From the NCBI GenBank assembly GCA_016169945.1, contig JADLSH010000355.1, positions 3,343,501 through 3,407,500 of the forward strand: a stretch of 64,000 nt of DNA, read 5' to 3'. Position numbers and translations under genes: made by a program. The DNA comes from Trachythela sp. YZ-2020 (Eukaryota; Cnidaria; Anthozoa; Malacalcyonacea; Clavulariidae). Below, piece by piece: positions 12,142 through 24,900 of the stretch. Under the pieces are notes generated by a model. It had not been told where the DNA came from and did not search any database. It worked only from the letters and a program-made list of their open reading frames with translations. Each line of letters starts with the position of its first letter. The stretch's first letter is position 1.

Positions 12142-15100
12142 CTTGAATGTGTTCAATTTCTTTTATCAGCATCTTTGTGGAGAAGCACTCCTTTTGATGG
12201 CATGGCAAAATATCAAGGATAGCTTGAGTAAGGCGAGGGAAGTCCCACTTGACCGGGTGATGATTACTTATGAGGAATACAACCTTATTCCGGTCTCCCG
12301 AGTCTTGTAGAGTTTCCAGACAATTTTCCCGGATACTAGTCAGCATTGCTTCTTCGTTAAATGCTCTCTTTCGTTTTTCGCTGCGGTAATCGATATCGAT
12401 ATGTGTGCGTACATAAAACAACGACTTTTTGAGTGATTTCAACTTTTTGCCTAACCGCATGTAGTATTCGGGGAAGCGCTTAGCAGCGATGATAACAGAG
12501 GTGTCGAACTTATTCAGGTCGACTTTCTCGCAAAACTTTTCAAGAGTCGGGTGTTCTTGTGTACCTGCAGGAAGAATTTTCACTCGCTTTAGTTAAGGTT
12601 AGCTTGTAGTTGTCTGCCTTTCACATCAGCACCATCACTATCATTGCCATCACCAGTATTATGTTCATTAGGTAATATCGTTATGTTACGGTTACAAGAG
12701 AGGTAAAGATAGGGTTGTGGTTGGGGTCAAGATCGATCAAAAATAAATATATTTGTGCGCGTAACATAACGATATTACCGTTCATTTTACCCCCATCATC
12801 AAAATAAACAATATCATCCCTACGCCCAAAACAATGTGACTGACATTGAGTCACTGATGGGCCACTGACGTCCGTACCACGTTAAGATCTCCTTTGTGTA
12901 ACTATAATTGAACAGACAACGGCAAAATGTTATCTATTTGTTTTATTTTTCGAGGGTTTCCGCCGTCACGTGACAAAATTCTATAATCTTTCACATGCAA
13001 CCTATAAAGCTTGCTGTTCAATATGTTTTGTATGGGATTATAACAAGTATTCATAGCAGGTGGCTCGATATAGTAATCACAAAAACCTTATTCAAGAATC
13101 GCGAAAACAAAACTTCATACTCTATGAACAAATCCGTGTGACCATTTGTGCGCGCGAATATTAACGAAAAAACTTACAAAATAATCTGACGTATGCAGTT
13201 GCTCGCGCCATCTCGCGTCTTTGCACGCGTGTTATATACCGTTTCATGTCAATTGCTGACGTCATTAAAAAATTCCAATTTTGAAAAACAATGCGCTATA
13301 TCTCATTATTTTGTCCGGTAACCTATGTTCAAATTTTGCATGCTGTATTGCACCGCAAAAATCTTTCATTGTACCAAAAATAAAAAAATTCTGTAATGCC
13401 AAAAAACTTTGCTTCCGTGCTTCTTTTCCAACTACACGAGGCGATAGGCTAATTTAGAGTGAATTTCGTACGCGTATGTTGCCATAGTAACGAACTATGT
13501 GTTACTGTATCGAGCCACCTTAAAAAGGTTTGAATAATTCTTATTGCTGACGTCAGCATTATTTTCAAATGCCATTAAAAACTACGTCTTTTTCAAAACT
13601 AACGCGAAAAACTTAGTTTAGCTTTTGAAAAGCAATACATAGTATCACAGTAAACAGAATATGTAATAAAACGCATCTTTTCTCGATCATTTGCTTTTTG
13701 GCCGCCATATGTGTGTAAAGGCAGCCATGTTGGAATTTTTGCCTATGTATGATACTACAAGGCCTCTTTGAAGGAGGCTAAGTCCCCCGGCCCCGAGCCC
13801 AATGTTTCTCCCTCCCAGTAAACTAAATCAAGCCACAAAGGCTCGAATATAAGAATTATTCATTATTCAACGTATTCCAATATTCATTATTCCGGATTTC
13901 TTAAATATATTTTTTTACATAAAGCAAGTAAAAAGTGTAAGCCGATTTGCTTCACTAACCACAGTATCGGTGATTAGTCATATAGCTAATAGAAGCTAAG
14001 GAATTTGGAAGCATTCTCTAAACGCGTCCAGCCCTCCCTCCCAATTGTTGTCTTCTGTCTGTCACTTTCTCTCACCGGTGTCAGTACTTTATCTGTTAAG
14101 ACAACCCCGCTTCAATGTGGAGATTCATGGTATGTTAACCAATATACAGTCAACACCAAGATATATTGTGATACATCTTATACGCGATAGGTACATATAG
14201 ATGGGCAGTTAGGGTAAGTAGTTGTACAATCTTCCTAAACAGGTAGACAGACTTGTCGCGGATGGGGATGGAGGAGGTACCATTGGTTGGAATTATCTAT
14301 GATTCCTCGCCTGGTTATGGGGGCTAGAAAACTCATCATAACCAGAGACCGATTCCATCCCTACGAGATTTTGGAATTTTTGCCGGGCTGTTCGCAAATA
14401 GTGCTGTAAACAGAGAAACCCGAATACGAAGTGAGCGAAGGTTGAAGCTTGAATACTTTCAATTTTTGTTTAGTAAAACCAATTTTACCTGCAGTTTGTA
14501 ACTTGCGCTATTCGCTCATAGACTACTCGACATACCTATACCAGGTAAATCCCAGAAAATGATCTTGGAGTTGGTTGGATGAGGGTAAGGTGTTGCTTCC
14601 ATTGTTGTCTCCTGGACACCTGTTGGTGCTGCACCTTCGTCATCATCTGCAAGACTGTGTAATTGAAATTACATAAAGTTAATTCTAATGTAGAACAACC
14701 TTTTAGAAACTCATTCAATTTTTGGTAGAGAGAAATTTTCGCGCAAAATTTTGCCGTTGTGAAACCAAAGCACTCAATCAAATACTCACGTCAAAAAAAT
14801 TTTCCTGCGTCGTAAGCAGTGGATTAAAGATGTAAGAATAAATGTCTTTCCGTGTGAAGGATTCCTCCGCAAGTGGGAAAGTTTAGCAATTAACAATAAC
14901 GCAACATAAATATCAGTGCTTTCGATGCATACAACTTGAAAAGTCTATTTATTTATTAGGATTTCCACATAATTTAAGATACATAACATTAACAATATAT
15001 GTGGCTGGGTGTCCGCAACAGCAAAGCCAATTACAGCGGTCCCGTGAAATTTTAAATGAAATTTTAAAAAATGAATAAAAGAGCCCAGCAAATTACTTTT

Positions 15101-18100
15101 AAACCACACATATTATCTATAAGAAAATGTTTTATTAGATAACGTTTCGTTGTTTACAGTACAACAAATTTATACATGGTATGTTATATATATATTTACA
15201 AAATAGAATGGTTTTAAATTACGAAAACGGTTACAATATTCAAAATTCAAAAGAACGAATGAACATAAAGAAACGAAAACAACTTATCAGTAAATGTTGT
15301 TAGTGTCAGATTAATTGGCAGAGGGTTAATGTTAATTGATTAGTAATTAAAAGTTAATAATAAAACTAGAATAAATCCAGAGGAGTAGAAGTTATATTAG
15401 CGTTAAGGACTGGGTTAATTCTGGATATTAATAGGCTTTCACGAATAAGAAGGTCTAATTCAGATGTACCAGATGAAAGGATCTTAAAGTCAGACACAGC
15501 GACCGGGTGTTTATGAATATGCTTATGAGCGAGAATGGCACACATAGTTGAAGCAGAGCGTATTTTGCCAGTCAAAGGTGAAACTCCCATATGCTCTGAA
15601 ATACGTGTGTGAATGTGTCGGCGTGTTCATTCTCTACTTCCGTACATCATAAATGTACTTCCACTGGTTTATTTACAAACTTTGACAGCTTTATCCCTAT
15701 GACGTACAAAAAGGTCTACTTATGTCTCTTATCAGTCTCGATATTTCAGTATTTGTTCTTCTTATATATATTTCCACGCTGAAATGGAGAAATTTAAGCA
15801 AATTTTTTCTGCTAATGGATACCCTATTGCACTCATAGATAGTTGTATTAAGTTGTTCCTTGACAAGATTTATAACTTCAAAGACAAGGTTCACACATGC
15901 TCATTTTCTTGTAAAATATTATACCTAGACACATTTCACTCTCCACTATGAATGACCACCCCCAAAAGTGACCACTCTAAACGCTATAAGCACTTCAAAA
16001 AGTCTGCAGCTTTCATGGTTCAGGAGATAGAGCTATGTCGATAGTGCCGTTTCTGGGTGTGGTAATTTTACCCTAAAACAGTTGAGATTATTTGTCCTAA
16101 ATGAAATGCATACAAACTCATTACAGGTCCTAGACTATGAGGGAATCCCCAAAAATGAATAATTGTGTGAAATGATATTTAATAATTTATGAGATGACGG
16201 TTGGAAAAACACAAAATCCGTTCCAATTTGAGTTCTATAGTTGATATAGACACCAAAGTCGTACAGATCTTTCGTTATGTAATAGCTAAGCGCCCAGTAA
16301 AGTTTGAAGAATATACAGTGGATAACACCCAGTGAAAGGGAAAATACAAACTTTCTGCTGTAGACACAAGCTACAATCACTTAAAGTACATTTTAACACG
16401 AAATATCTCGCGAAATACTACACGAGACAAGACGAAAATTATTCATAACAGTCCAAGATAAATTTGTTGCCAAGAGGCAAGAGCCAAGGAGACGAGAACG
16501 ACGCTTTCAATAATACGCGACTCCAACGGTCGTCAAACATAAAATCCTTTACTTCAAAAGTCTTTATTCCAAATGACACGAAATTTATCCCGTAATACTA
16601 TAAAGTACTTTTCCAGTCACCCAACAAAAATCATGATATTCTTATTTAATTTCTAATTATTAAATATGTCACTTAAATATTATTTATTATACTTATTATT
16701 AACTACCAATATGTATAATTAAAAGTGTGTCTTTTTTACTTTCATGTGTTTAATATATATTTAACTATAGAAAATCAGCCAGCGTGTTTAAATGTAGTCA
16801 AAAGTTAATTGCTTAGTCGTTGGTCCATGACTGCACGATTGTGTTAACAACAATACAACTGACATGCCCCTCTGTGACATGCAATATAAAGTTGCGGTTT
16901 GCCTCAGTGGATTCTCGACCGACGGAACGCGCTGTATTTACGATCAGTTGTTTCAAATGTAAATATCTCCAGACGTGTTTACTCTATACGTACGGCGGTT
17001 GACTGTTGTGTAAAACTACCTGAAAAATACAATGAGAACTTCGACGTTTCGAGCGAAGGCCCTTCGTCTGGAAGTTAGTAGACGAAGGGCCTTCGCTCGA
17101 AACGTCGAAGTTCTCATTGTATTTTTCAGGTAGTTTTACACGAGGGGTCCGCCAAAAGCGTACGAGATTTCGAAATCACTTTATTTCTGAGCTGATTTCT
17201 TGATTTCTACTGATTTCAACATTGATTTCAAGATTTCCGTAAGATATCAGTTACAGCAGTGTTGGTATATTTTAATGTTTGTAAAGCATTTACTCAAATT
17301 CTGGAGCAATTTGAAATCGGAATATCGCGACAATTAGTGAAATATCGTCAGAAAAACGCAAAAAGGTCACAATTTCGTTCCCACAGTCCCACTATTCAAG
17401 CCTTTCACTAGCATTTTTGTGATTTCTGATTTCGATTTCTAGTTGATTTCAGTGATTTCTGAACCTGATTTCTGAGTCGAGCGTACGAGATTTCTGCCGT
17501 GACGGACCCCTCGGTTTTACACAACAGTCAACCGCCGTATTTGCTATATACTCTACCCACACTGGCACCGCATCATTCGATAGCTTATGACTTCCTCTTT
17601 AAAATGATATTTATGGTTTGTCCCGGTTCATATTACATATCCAAATTAATTTGCATACATCTTCATAAATTATCTAAAAAATTTACAATTATTGTTGATA
17701 TAAACCTGAATTGCCAGAACAGGATTTACAATTTCCCCGCAAGTGTTACACAAAAGCTGTAGCTCATGGAAAAGGACTATTGTTGGAAAGTTTCATTGCC
17801 TTTGAAAAAGTAGAACTATTTTTTTTTATTTTTTGAAATTCGCACTCACATAACCGAAATCTTGAAATTAATTCCCGCACGCGATATAAATTACGAAAAT
17901 CCATATAAGGTCAGTGTTGATTGCTATAAACCAATGAAAATCCGGCCGCATAGCGTTGGAAACAAACACAATTTACTTCTCTAAAGAGATCGTAAAACGC
18001 TGAATCGAACGGTGGTATTGTCATCTACATTTCATGCACTGAACCGAAGATATGAACCTGCAAAGTCATAAATCACAGGAGTCATACGTAACAAGGACCA

Positions 18101-19714
18101 GTAGAGAAAGAGTTTTAATATATTTTTCTTCTACGTGTACAGTCAAGAATTGCTTGTACGTTGCCCTAAATCGAAAATCAAAAATCGAACACCGTCAGTT
18201 GATGAGGAATATCGCTTAAAATCATCGTGTCAAATTTCATCCCGGTCGGACTCGAAATGACGGATCCTTACGGTTTTTTCCGAAGAGCGTCGCCCCTAAC
18301 CACCACAACAAGAATATTAGCTGCGATTGAGGACCAGCAGGGCGAAGCCAGCCTGACAATTTGGTCATGCTATGCAAATATTTCCGTGTTCATAGACTGT
18401 GAAAACAATCAATTTCTAAAGAAATGAATAATGATAATGATTTAAAATTTGCATTGCATGACCAAATTGTCAGGCTGGCTTCGCTACTGGTCAACCATAG
18501 TCCCTATAATACAGTGTCTGGAAACGCGGCAAACTTGAAAGTTTATAGCCATGTCCGTTGGTTAATGTTGAGGGTGTACTGAGAGTGCACGTTTTCTTTG
18601 TTTTACAAATATTAATATTCAGCTGCAGGGATTTTATTGGCTGCTTCCTTCATTATGCTGAAAGAACAATGTGTTTATAGAGCGTGAGGGTGCACAAACA
18701 TGAACAAAAACATAGAACAAAAGCTTTAGATGCGTTTCCAGACACTGTGTTATAGGGACTATGTTCCAACATAGTTAATGGAGAGGGATGGTTTGGAAGC
18801 TTCACGAAAGTACAATGAAACTCATTATCTATGTTATTGTCCAGGTTTATGCAAAAATGTAGTCCTTCATTATCACGTGTGTATTGTATTTTCACACAAA
18901 CGACCAATAGCAATGTTTTGGTTTATTTACCCATCCGTAACTTAAACAATTGCCCAGTTTTGACATGGTTATTGGTTGTTTAGGTGAAAATACAATACAC
19001 ACGTGACGACGAAGAACTACATTTTTGCATAAACCTAAACCAACATAGATAATGAGTTTCATTGTACTTTCGTGAAGCTTCCAAACCATCCCTCTCCATT
19101 AACTATGGTTCCAACGAAGTTTTTCGGAGCAACCTAACACTCAAACCGACCATAATATGAATGGTCGATTTTAGTCACAAGCGCGTTCATTGAACCCGGA
19201 AATTTTTGTACTCTTCTGAACTAGCTTTCTTAGACATTGCCTTTTGCATCTCTTCTCTAATGTAGCTATAGAACAAACTTTTAAACACTGGCTCACAAAC
19301 TATGCTTTTCAATGGAATCATAGCCATTCAAACGAAATTATCCATGACCATGTTCTAACATCGCACATCCTGTGACTGTGTTGAATACCGAAGTAAACCA
19401 AAGTTGACTAAAAATGGCCGTTGGTTAGTTCAGACATTTACAAAGTGTTTGTGGGTGCTATTCAGTTCTAACCTCATATAAGAGAAACAATTTCAAATCT
19501 CTCACCCTCTTATGGCATTTATAAAGCTCGACTTTCCAACACCAGAATCACCTGTTACGCTGATATTTATCACAACCTCTCCCCATTGTTCGACTTCCAT
19601 GTATAAATTCTCCGATGATAAGTCCGTTTTAGTACACATGACAGTTAATAAACCTGATAAACGACGTAAACTGAGGTCGAGGAATGAAGGTCTTCCCAAA
19701 TGCAATGCGTTCAT
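12142..19714 (-). CDS. IRG-family GTPase, gene C (exons 1-3; own exon 4 missing)
   Basis: Exon 1 19714-19506, exon 2 14654-14536, exon 3 12564-12142; all have the family phases and GT-AG sites. The P-loop is GDSGVGKS and the switch is WDLPG. The G4 position is THID, not TKID. FLISNHHP..WDF is present. Exon 3 is about 10 codons shorter than in paralogs near its 3' end. The N-terminus before the P-loop differs from all other copies (no EHGVSGI block), so this exon 1 start is less sure. No exon 4 lies between exon 3 and gene B's exon 1 remnant. Splicing on to B's exon 4 (8608-8205) would be in frame and give 1155 nt, 384 aa. Otherwise read-through past exon 3 ends after about 13 residues at a stop near 12095. 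Intron 1 (4.9 kb) holds a Penelope-like fragment and several MITEs. Confidence 0.66.
12671..12779. mobile_element. Short MITE upstream of gene C exon 3
   Basis: It has a 20-bp perfect terminal inverted repeat beginning GGTAATATCGTTATG. The flanks GTTCATTA and GTTCATTT match at 7 of 8 positions, as expected of an aged 8-bp target duplication. Confidence 0.8.
13058..13520. mobile_element. MITE with AGGTGGCTCGATA termini
   Basis: Inverted termini AGGTGGCTCGATATAGTAA and its imperfect reverse complement lie 463 bp apart. No coding capacity and no clear target duplication. Confidence 0.65.
15366..15626 (-). mobile_element. Penelope-like retroelement fragment (GIY-YIG C-terminus)
   Basis: The minus-strand translation TRRHIHTRISEHMGVSPLTGK.. 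continues with a conserved ..LLIRESLLI.R..PVLN.N..S.PL.LF ending. From memory this matches the C-terminal GIY-YIG endonuclease part of Penelope-like elements. A stop lies just upstream, so only this end is readable. It lies inside gene C's intron 1. Confidence 0.7.
16991..17539. mobile_element. Palindromic foldback element, interrupted by a nested MITE
   Basis: Outer termini TACGGCGGTTGACTGTTG.. occur inverted at 16991 and 17539. Within it, 17008-17069 and 17080-17141 form a perfect ~62-bp inverted repeat around a 10-bp centre. The right part is split by the element at 17141-17513. Confidence 0.8.
17141..17513. mobile_element. hAT-type MITE nested in a foldback element
   Basis: Termini CGAGGGGTCCG are inverted, with 'cgtacgagatttc' also repeated inverted inside. 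The perfect 8-bp target duplication GTTTTACA lies at 17133-17140 and 17514-17521. The interior is full of TGATTTC units. Confidence 0.87.
17999..18068 (+). repeat. Dispersed repeat, copy in gene C intron 1
   Basis: Matches 39985-40060 with only a few differences. Confidence 0.65.
18335..18489. mobile_element. MITE, same family as the one at 48917
   Basis: Inverted termini CAG(C/T)AG.GCGAAGCCAGCC. The middle (gtgaaaacaatcaatttct..) is nearly identical to the element at 48917-49066. No matching target duplication is seen here. Confidence 0.8.
18496..18763. mobile_element. MITE with CATAGTCCCTATAA termini
   Basis: A ~32-bp inverted repeat, CATAGTCCCTATAA(T/C)ACAG.., bounds 268 bp without coding potential. 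It directly abuts two other elements. Confidence 0.72.
18771..19106. mobile_element. Foldback element with ~120-bp arms
   Basis: The sequence from ATAGTTAATGGAGAGGG through the 'acacgtg' block returns inverted at the right end, with only small differences around an ~85-bp centre. Confidence 0.8.
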
Positions 19715-19745
19715 TATTAAAAATTAAAATTTCCACAAGCGGCCC

Positions 19746-20454
19746 AACGAAGCTTGCCCGGTACGTCACGTCCGTTTCAGGTTTTGAGTAAATTAACTTT
19801 AATTTATGCAACGCGTCCAATTTCAGTCGAAAACAAGTCGATTTCATTCGAACGGCAGCGGGCAAAAATCCTAATTTCCTCACGACATTTCACTTGACTT
19901 TCAGTGGCATGCCAAAAGCATTTCATTGCTGTTACCGTTCTTTGAAGCCTCTCCCAGACCTGCCAACTCTCACGGTTTGAGCGTGAGACTCACGGTATGA
20001 GGTAACTTCTCACGGTCACCCGGTAGGACTGCCATTTCTCACGGTAAATTTTTGGCTATCAATCTCCAGGTTTTTAGTCGTTGTTTTAAAATCTCCAGGT
20101 TTAGCATTTGGTAAAGTTGGCAGGTCTGCTCTCTGTTTTTTTTTATCAACGCCAGACAGATTTGCAGATGCTATTTGACCGAGTATTTGAGGGTAAAATG
20201 AAGAAGGAAAAGACGTCTAACTCTACGTATGTTCTCCTTGCTGGCCAAGAAATTGATATCGCTTTTATTTGAAGGGACTTTGAAGCAAAGAATACATTTG
20301 TATTGCTCAAAGCTCGCCATGAATAATGATTCATTTTTATAGCACCAAATTTACACAGACGCGCAGCTGCGCGCAGCACATAAATTTGAATAGAAGTTAA
20401 TTTACCCAAAACCTGAAATGGATGTGACGTAGGCCGGGCAAGCTATTCTTCGTT
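19746..20454. mobile_element. TIR element upstream of gene C exon 1, carrying a nested MITE
   Basis: Arms of about 60 bp beginning AACGAAGCTTGCCCGG recur inverted at the right end (with small indels). Both contain the 'tttcaggttttg.gtaaattaactt' stretch. A smaller MITE is inserted at 19955-20128. Confidence 0.72.
19955..20128. mobile_element. Nested MITE with CAGACCTGCCAACT termini
   Basis: Perfect 14-bp inverted termini CAGACCTGCCAACT lie 174 bp apart. The interior repeats TCTCACGGT and ATCTCCAGGTTT units. Confidence 0.78.
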
Positions 20455-20462
20455 GAATCGTA

Positions 20463-20500
20463 GACCCCCACGAAACGAGTTTATGCTGGGGGTCTACGCG
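20463..20500. repeat. Hairpin with GTAGACCCCC arms
   Basis: GTAGACCCCC(A) and its reverse complement are separated by about 18 bases. Function unknown. Confidence 0.55.
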
Positions 20501-21908
20501 TAGGCTACCCAAGCTTACGTTGCGACTATTAAATCTAATTGTAAACAGTATGGATATGCTACTTTATATAAGCTGTATATAGAAGACTTACTAGAAAATT
20601 GTGTGAATTGAGAAATAAAATTCATTTACCTTTACTACAAAGTGTATTTAACTTTTATGCGTTGGTTTGGATGTGATTTGAGCCCGTTTCGGTTTGAATA
20701 TATGACACAGAGTGTAAGGGAAAGGGGAAGGCAGGAAACTGGCGCCCTCCCAGACACGCGCATCGACTCCACAAATCGTTCTCGTTTCACCAAGTAGTTC
20801 ACCAAAACGCCAGAAAATTAGTAACAGGTCCATAAAGCCCAATAAATTTCCAATAACATACATCGTCTTCAGCAAAAACAAAGTAGATTTAGTCGGATAA
20901 AAATAGAATATTATGCCATTATTTGACAATATCTGAACTTTGAAGACTCGTACCTTACTACCGACCGTTGAACACCTCGGGAGAGCTCGCGAATTCGAAT
21001 TACACGCTTCAACATAATTGGTCGATCGAATTACTCGCGAGGTTAGCCAAAGGTTAATTTTTTCAAAGGATCGCAGGCTCTGAGTACGAGATTGATGACC
21101 AAGCTTGTCGAAGCTAGCCTCGTTCGCTAGCCTCGTTCCAGCACGAGGCTGTGTCCAAGCTACTTATGGAACACACTAATCAGCCTGAAGCGCCGAAGTT
21201 TCACCCCTTTCTTCTCTTCTTGTTTTCTCTCTCACGTGTTTTTATCACTTATCTCCGCAATGCGTGCTTAGCCGTAATTTATAGCAATCAACTGTCTAAG
21301 CGCTATGATATAGATGTTTGGATATTATATAGAATCATCACAGGTGTCAAAGTCGGGCATCTGTGCTATATTTTGACAATATCAGTGTTCGTTGCTACCG
21401 GTGACCAAAATCAAAATTTTGCAGCACATTTTAAACGATGCGCTTTAAGGTTATAGCGCACAAACCTTCACGAGTAAGACTTCATTTGTTTTAATTATTG
21501 AACAATTTAATAACATGCATAAAGAGTGAAAGTAAAAAGTCTCCGACCACCCACTGTCCTATCTGACGCTATAGTTATTTACATTACTCAAATATCTAAA
21601 AAACTATAAATATATATAAGGTCTTAACTATAATGTCTTAATTGACACTAGTTGTTTTCATTACTCAAACTCAATAGCTTAGAAACGCAAAACGTGAAAG
21701 GAAATTAAAAGGCTTCCGATAAAACTTTCCTACATAATTACTAGTTATTTTTATTATTAAATAGTTTAAAAACCCAAAGACTAATGAGAAAACTGACAAG
21801 ACCATCCTAACAGACACTAGTCATTTTCACTCAGTGAATAAATAGTTTAAAAACATAAAGACTAATATTCAAAGACGTCTTGCTCTGACAAGATCATCAC
21901 AGCTGAAA

Positions 21909-24900
21909 CTAGTTGATGTCATCAAACTCACGATCCTCCGCGGCACTTGTACTCTTTTCACGCAGGAAATTCAAGGCTGCTTCTTCCAATTCTTTAAGAC
22001 ATTGACGCATATAATGATAGTTAGCCTGAAACGAAATTCCTAAGTCTGTGCCAGAGTCTACCCACGGATTTAAATGAGCAAATTCTTTCTTTGTAGGCTC
22101 GTCAGCGTAGGATTCAGGGCACGATGCCAGTGGCGTCGAATTTGAGGGGAGATATTTTCGAACTTTTTCTTGATTTACCAGAGTCATTCTTTGGAATTCT
22201 TTAGAATTATCGTCGGGCAAGCCAAACTGTTTTTTGTATATAAGTAATTCCTTTGTTACGGGGGTGGGATCCTCCGACCCAGAAAACTGAAACAAAGGAG
22301 GTACCTCATGGATAGCATCAGCAAGTGCAACCATCCAAATTCGACCTGAAACAAATTAAAGTCCTATTTGAAGATTTTACTGTCGTTGACATCTGAGGAT
22401 GAATGGGATGAACAGAAGCAGACAAGATCATTATCAGCCTTACGCTGATTGGCTGAGCTGATTGAAACCTTCAAATGTCTGACAATCTGTCTTTCTGCAA
22501 GCTGCTCATCCTCAGTTGCAAACGAAGGTGATGGACCGTGTCGGTAAAAATTTAAAATGTATTTGCAAATTGTATTCGCAAGTCGTAACAAGCTTATAGC
22601 AAGAACGATTTTTTATAACAATTCTGTTATTCAGTTATGAAGTTGCTACAATCTTGTCATTCACAACTTGTAATAGGCAACGGTCTCAAGCCAGCCTAGA
22701 AGGATGGCATATAAACATGAATCATCATGCTTCGAAAAGAGATGACGGTATGGCTACTTGCCACAAGTGTATCGCCATCTTGTTGGCCTATGACGTCATC
22801 CCTCGAAAAAATAAAAAGCTGCGGTGTGACTTTAAATCACCCTGATGAAGACACTAGACAGGAGTGTATTTGCATTATTTACTAAAACCAGAGTAGCGAG
22901 CGAAACATGAATGATATTAAACCTGGTGGCTATTAACGAACAAACTTTAATTGTAAACCTTTTCAATTTGTGTTAAAATTTTGCCTCTAATTATTTGAAA
23001 TTATTGTAACGACTCTTTCTTATCTGCTTAGAACCATATTCGTGTCATGCATACATAGTTTATATGCATGAAATTTGGATCTATTAAAGAAAATGGAGTT
23101 CTCGATACGTTTGCCTTAAGCATTGTCTTTGTGCATATATATGCCTGTCTCGTTGTTAGTCACGTAATTTGTGCGTATTGGAAAGCTTACAACATCTTTA
23201 CCTCGAAGGAGTTGAGCTTTTCCTTTCAGTATATCCGTGGACAGGTTTGCTAAGAATAACGTGAGACACTCTCTTTGACGCTCCGGCAAGGCATCAACGA
23301 TAGCCTGAGTAAGTTTAGGAAAATCCCACTTTTCCGGGTCACGATTACTAATGAGGAAGAGATTACGGTCCCCCAAGTCTTTCAAATTTTTCAAACACTC
23401 TTCCCTGATACCATTCAGCATTTTTTCTTCGTTAAATACACTCCTTAGCTTTTCGCTCTCGTTATCGACATCCATATGTGTGCGTACGAAAAAGAACGAC
23501 TTCTTGAGTAATCCCACCTCTCCGGCTAACAACCGGTCGTATTCGGTAAAGCGCTTTTGGGCGACGATAAGAAAGGTGTCGTACTTATCCAAATTGACTG
23601 TCTTCCGGTAGATTTCAATAGAGGGATGTTTTGGTGTACCTGCGAGAATAATGTTCACTCGTTTTAGTCTAGGTTAGATTGTAGTTGTGTGCTCTTCACA
23701 TTATCACCATCATTGATATCACCAATATGTCTAATTTACCCTGATCATCATAATTAACACTATCCTTTCCATAACCAACCACCAACCATATCCTACAACC
23801 ATCATCACTATCTCCATCATTATGATCATCAAAATCATTACCTTCACCAACACCATCTCTACGATTAGCACCATAATCCGTTTTAAACTGTTCTACGTAG
23901 AGGTCTAGAAAGGGCCATCTAATATTGTTCCAGTGTTACTACAAGTTCAGGAGAAAACCTAAACGAAACTAACTGTATATATACTGGATAAATCTATCAT
24001 TTAACTGCTCTTCCTAAAGGTCCAGAATCCCACACTGTTCCAATGTTACTACAGCGTTCTCTCCCTAGAGGTTCACTAAGGGCAATCTTTTATTGATCCT
24101 TATTAGTTTAGTATACTAGTCCAACGATTGGTATACATACCCAATCCTGGTAGATCACAGAAGTTAATCTTAGAGTTGTCAGGATGAGGGTAGACTGCCT
24201 CTTCTTCTGTCGTCTCATTGACACCTGTCTCTGCCGCACCTTCGTCATCATCTGCAAGTCTGGTTAAATGTAAATCATAAAAAAGTATAAGTGTAACTAG
24301 AAATACATAAACTTGTAGCCATTAAGTGACAATAATTCTGTTACAGCGACTATGTTTTTAGACTGAGCAGAGAGTTACACAGAGTTATTCTGTTTCATGA
24401 CAGAATGCAACACTATAAACAATTTGAATTCTAATTGAGAAAATTCGTTTTACATTGTACAGATAAACCTGAAAAACAACAACAGTGCATCTGAACTTTT
24501 AGTAAACCTCATTAGTATACATTCTCTACTAATATTTTTCGTACGAAGAATCTCTCCGCCAGTGGAAGTTTTACTCTCTGATATCAAATTCTCAACAAAA
24601 ACCACGCGCACACGAGGGAATCTCATGGCTAATCAAACCGCCTCGCGAGTTCATTACGTCAGCCAACAGCTCTCGTGTGCGACAGGTTTTAGCCAATGAT
24701 AATATAGCAACATAAATTGAAGCGTTTCTGCTTTCATATATACGGCATAGTAAAAGCGCGCTAATATAACTCGGTGCGCTTCTATACTCGATTCTTAGAC
24801 TTATAGCTTTAGTCTTTAGATTTTTAGGACGATGCTTTAAATTAGCGTCTTTTATATTTTTCACAATTTATGAAACAAAATTTTATAGTCATCGTAATTT

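Noticed and set aside
14005..14190. Short ORF with a signal-peptide-like hydrophobic stretch
   Set aside because: It has no ATG start (begins TTG) and no homologous features, and lies in intron 1-type sequence between C exons.
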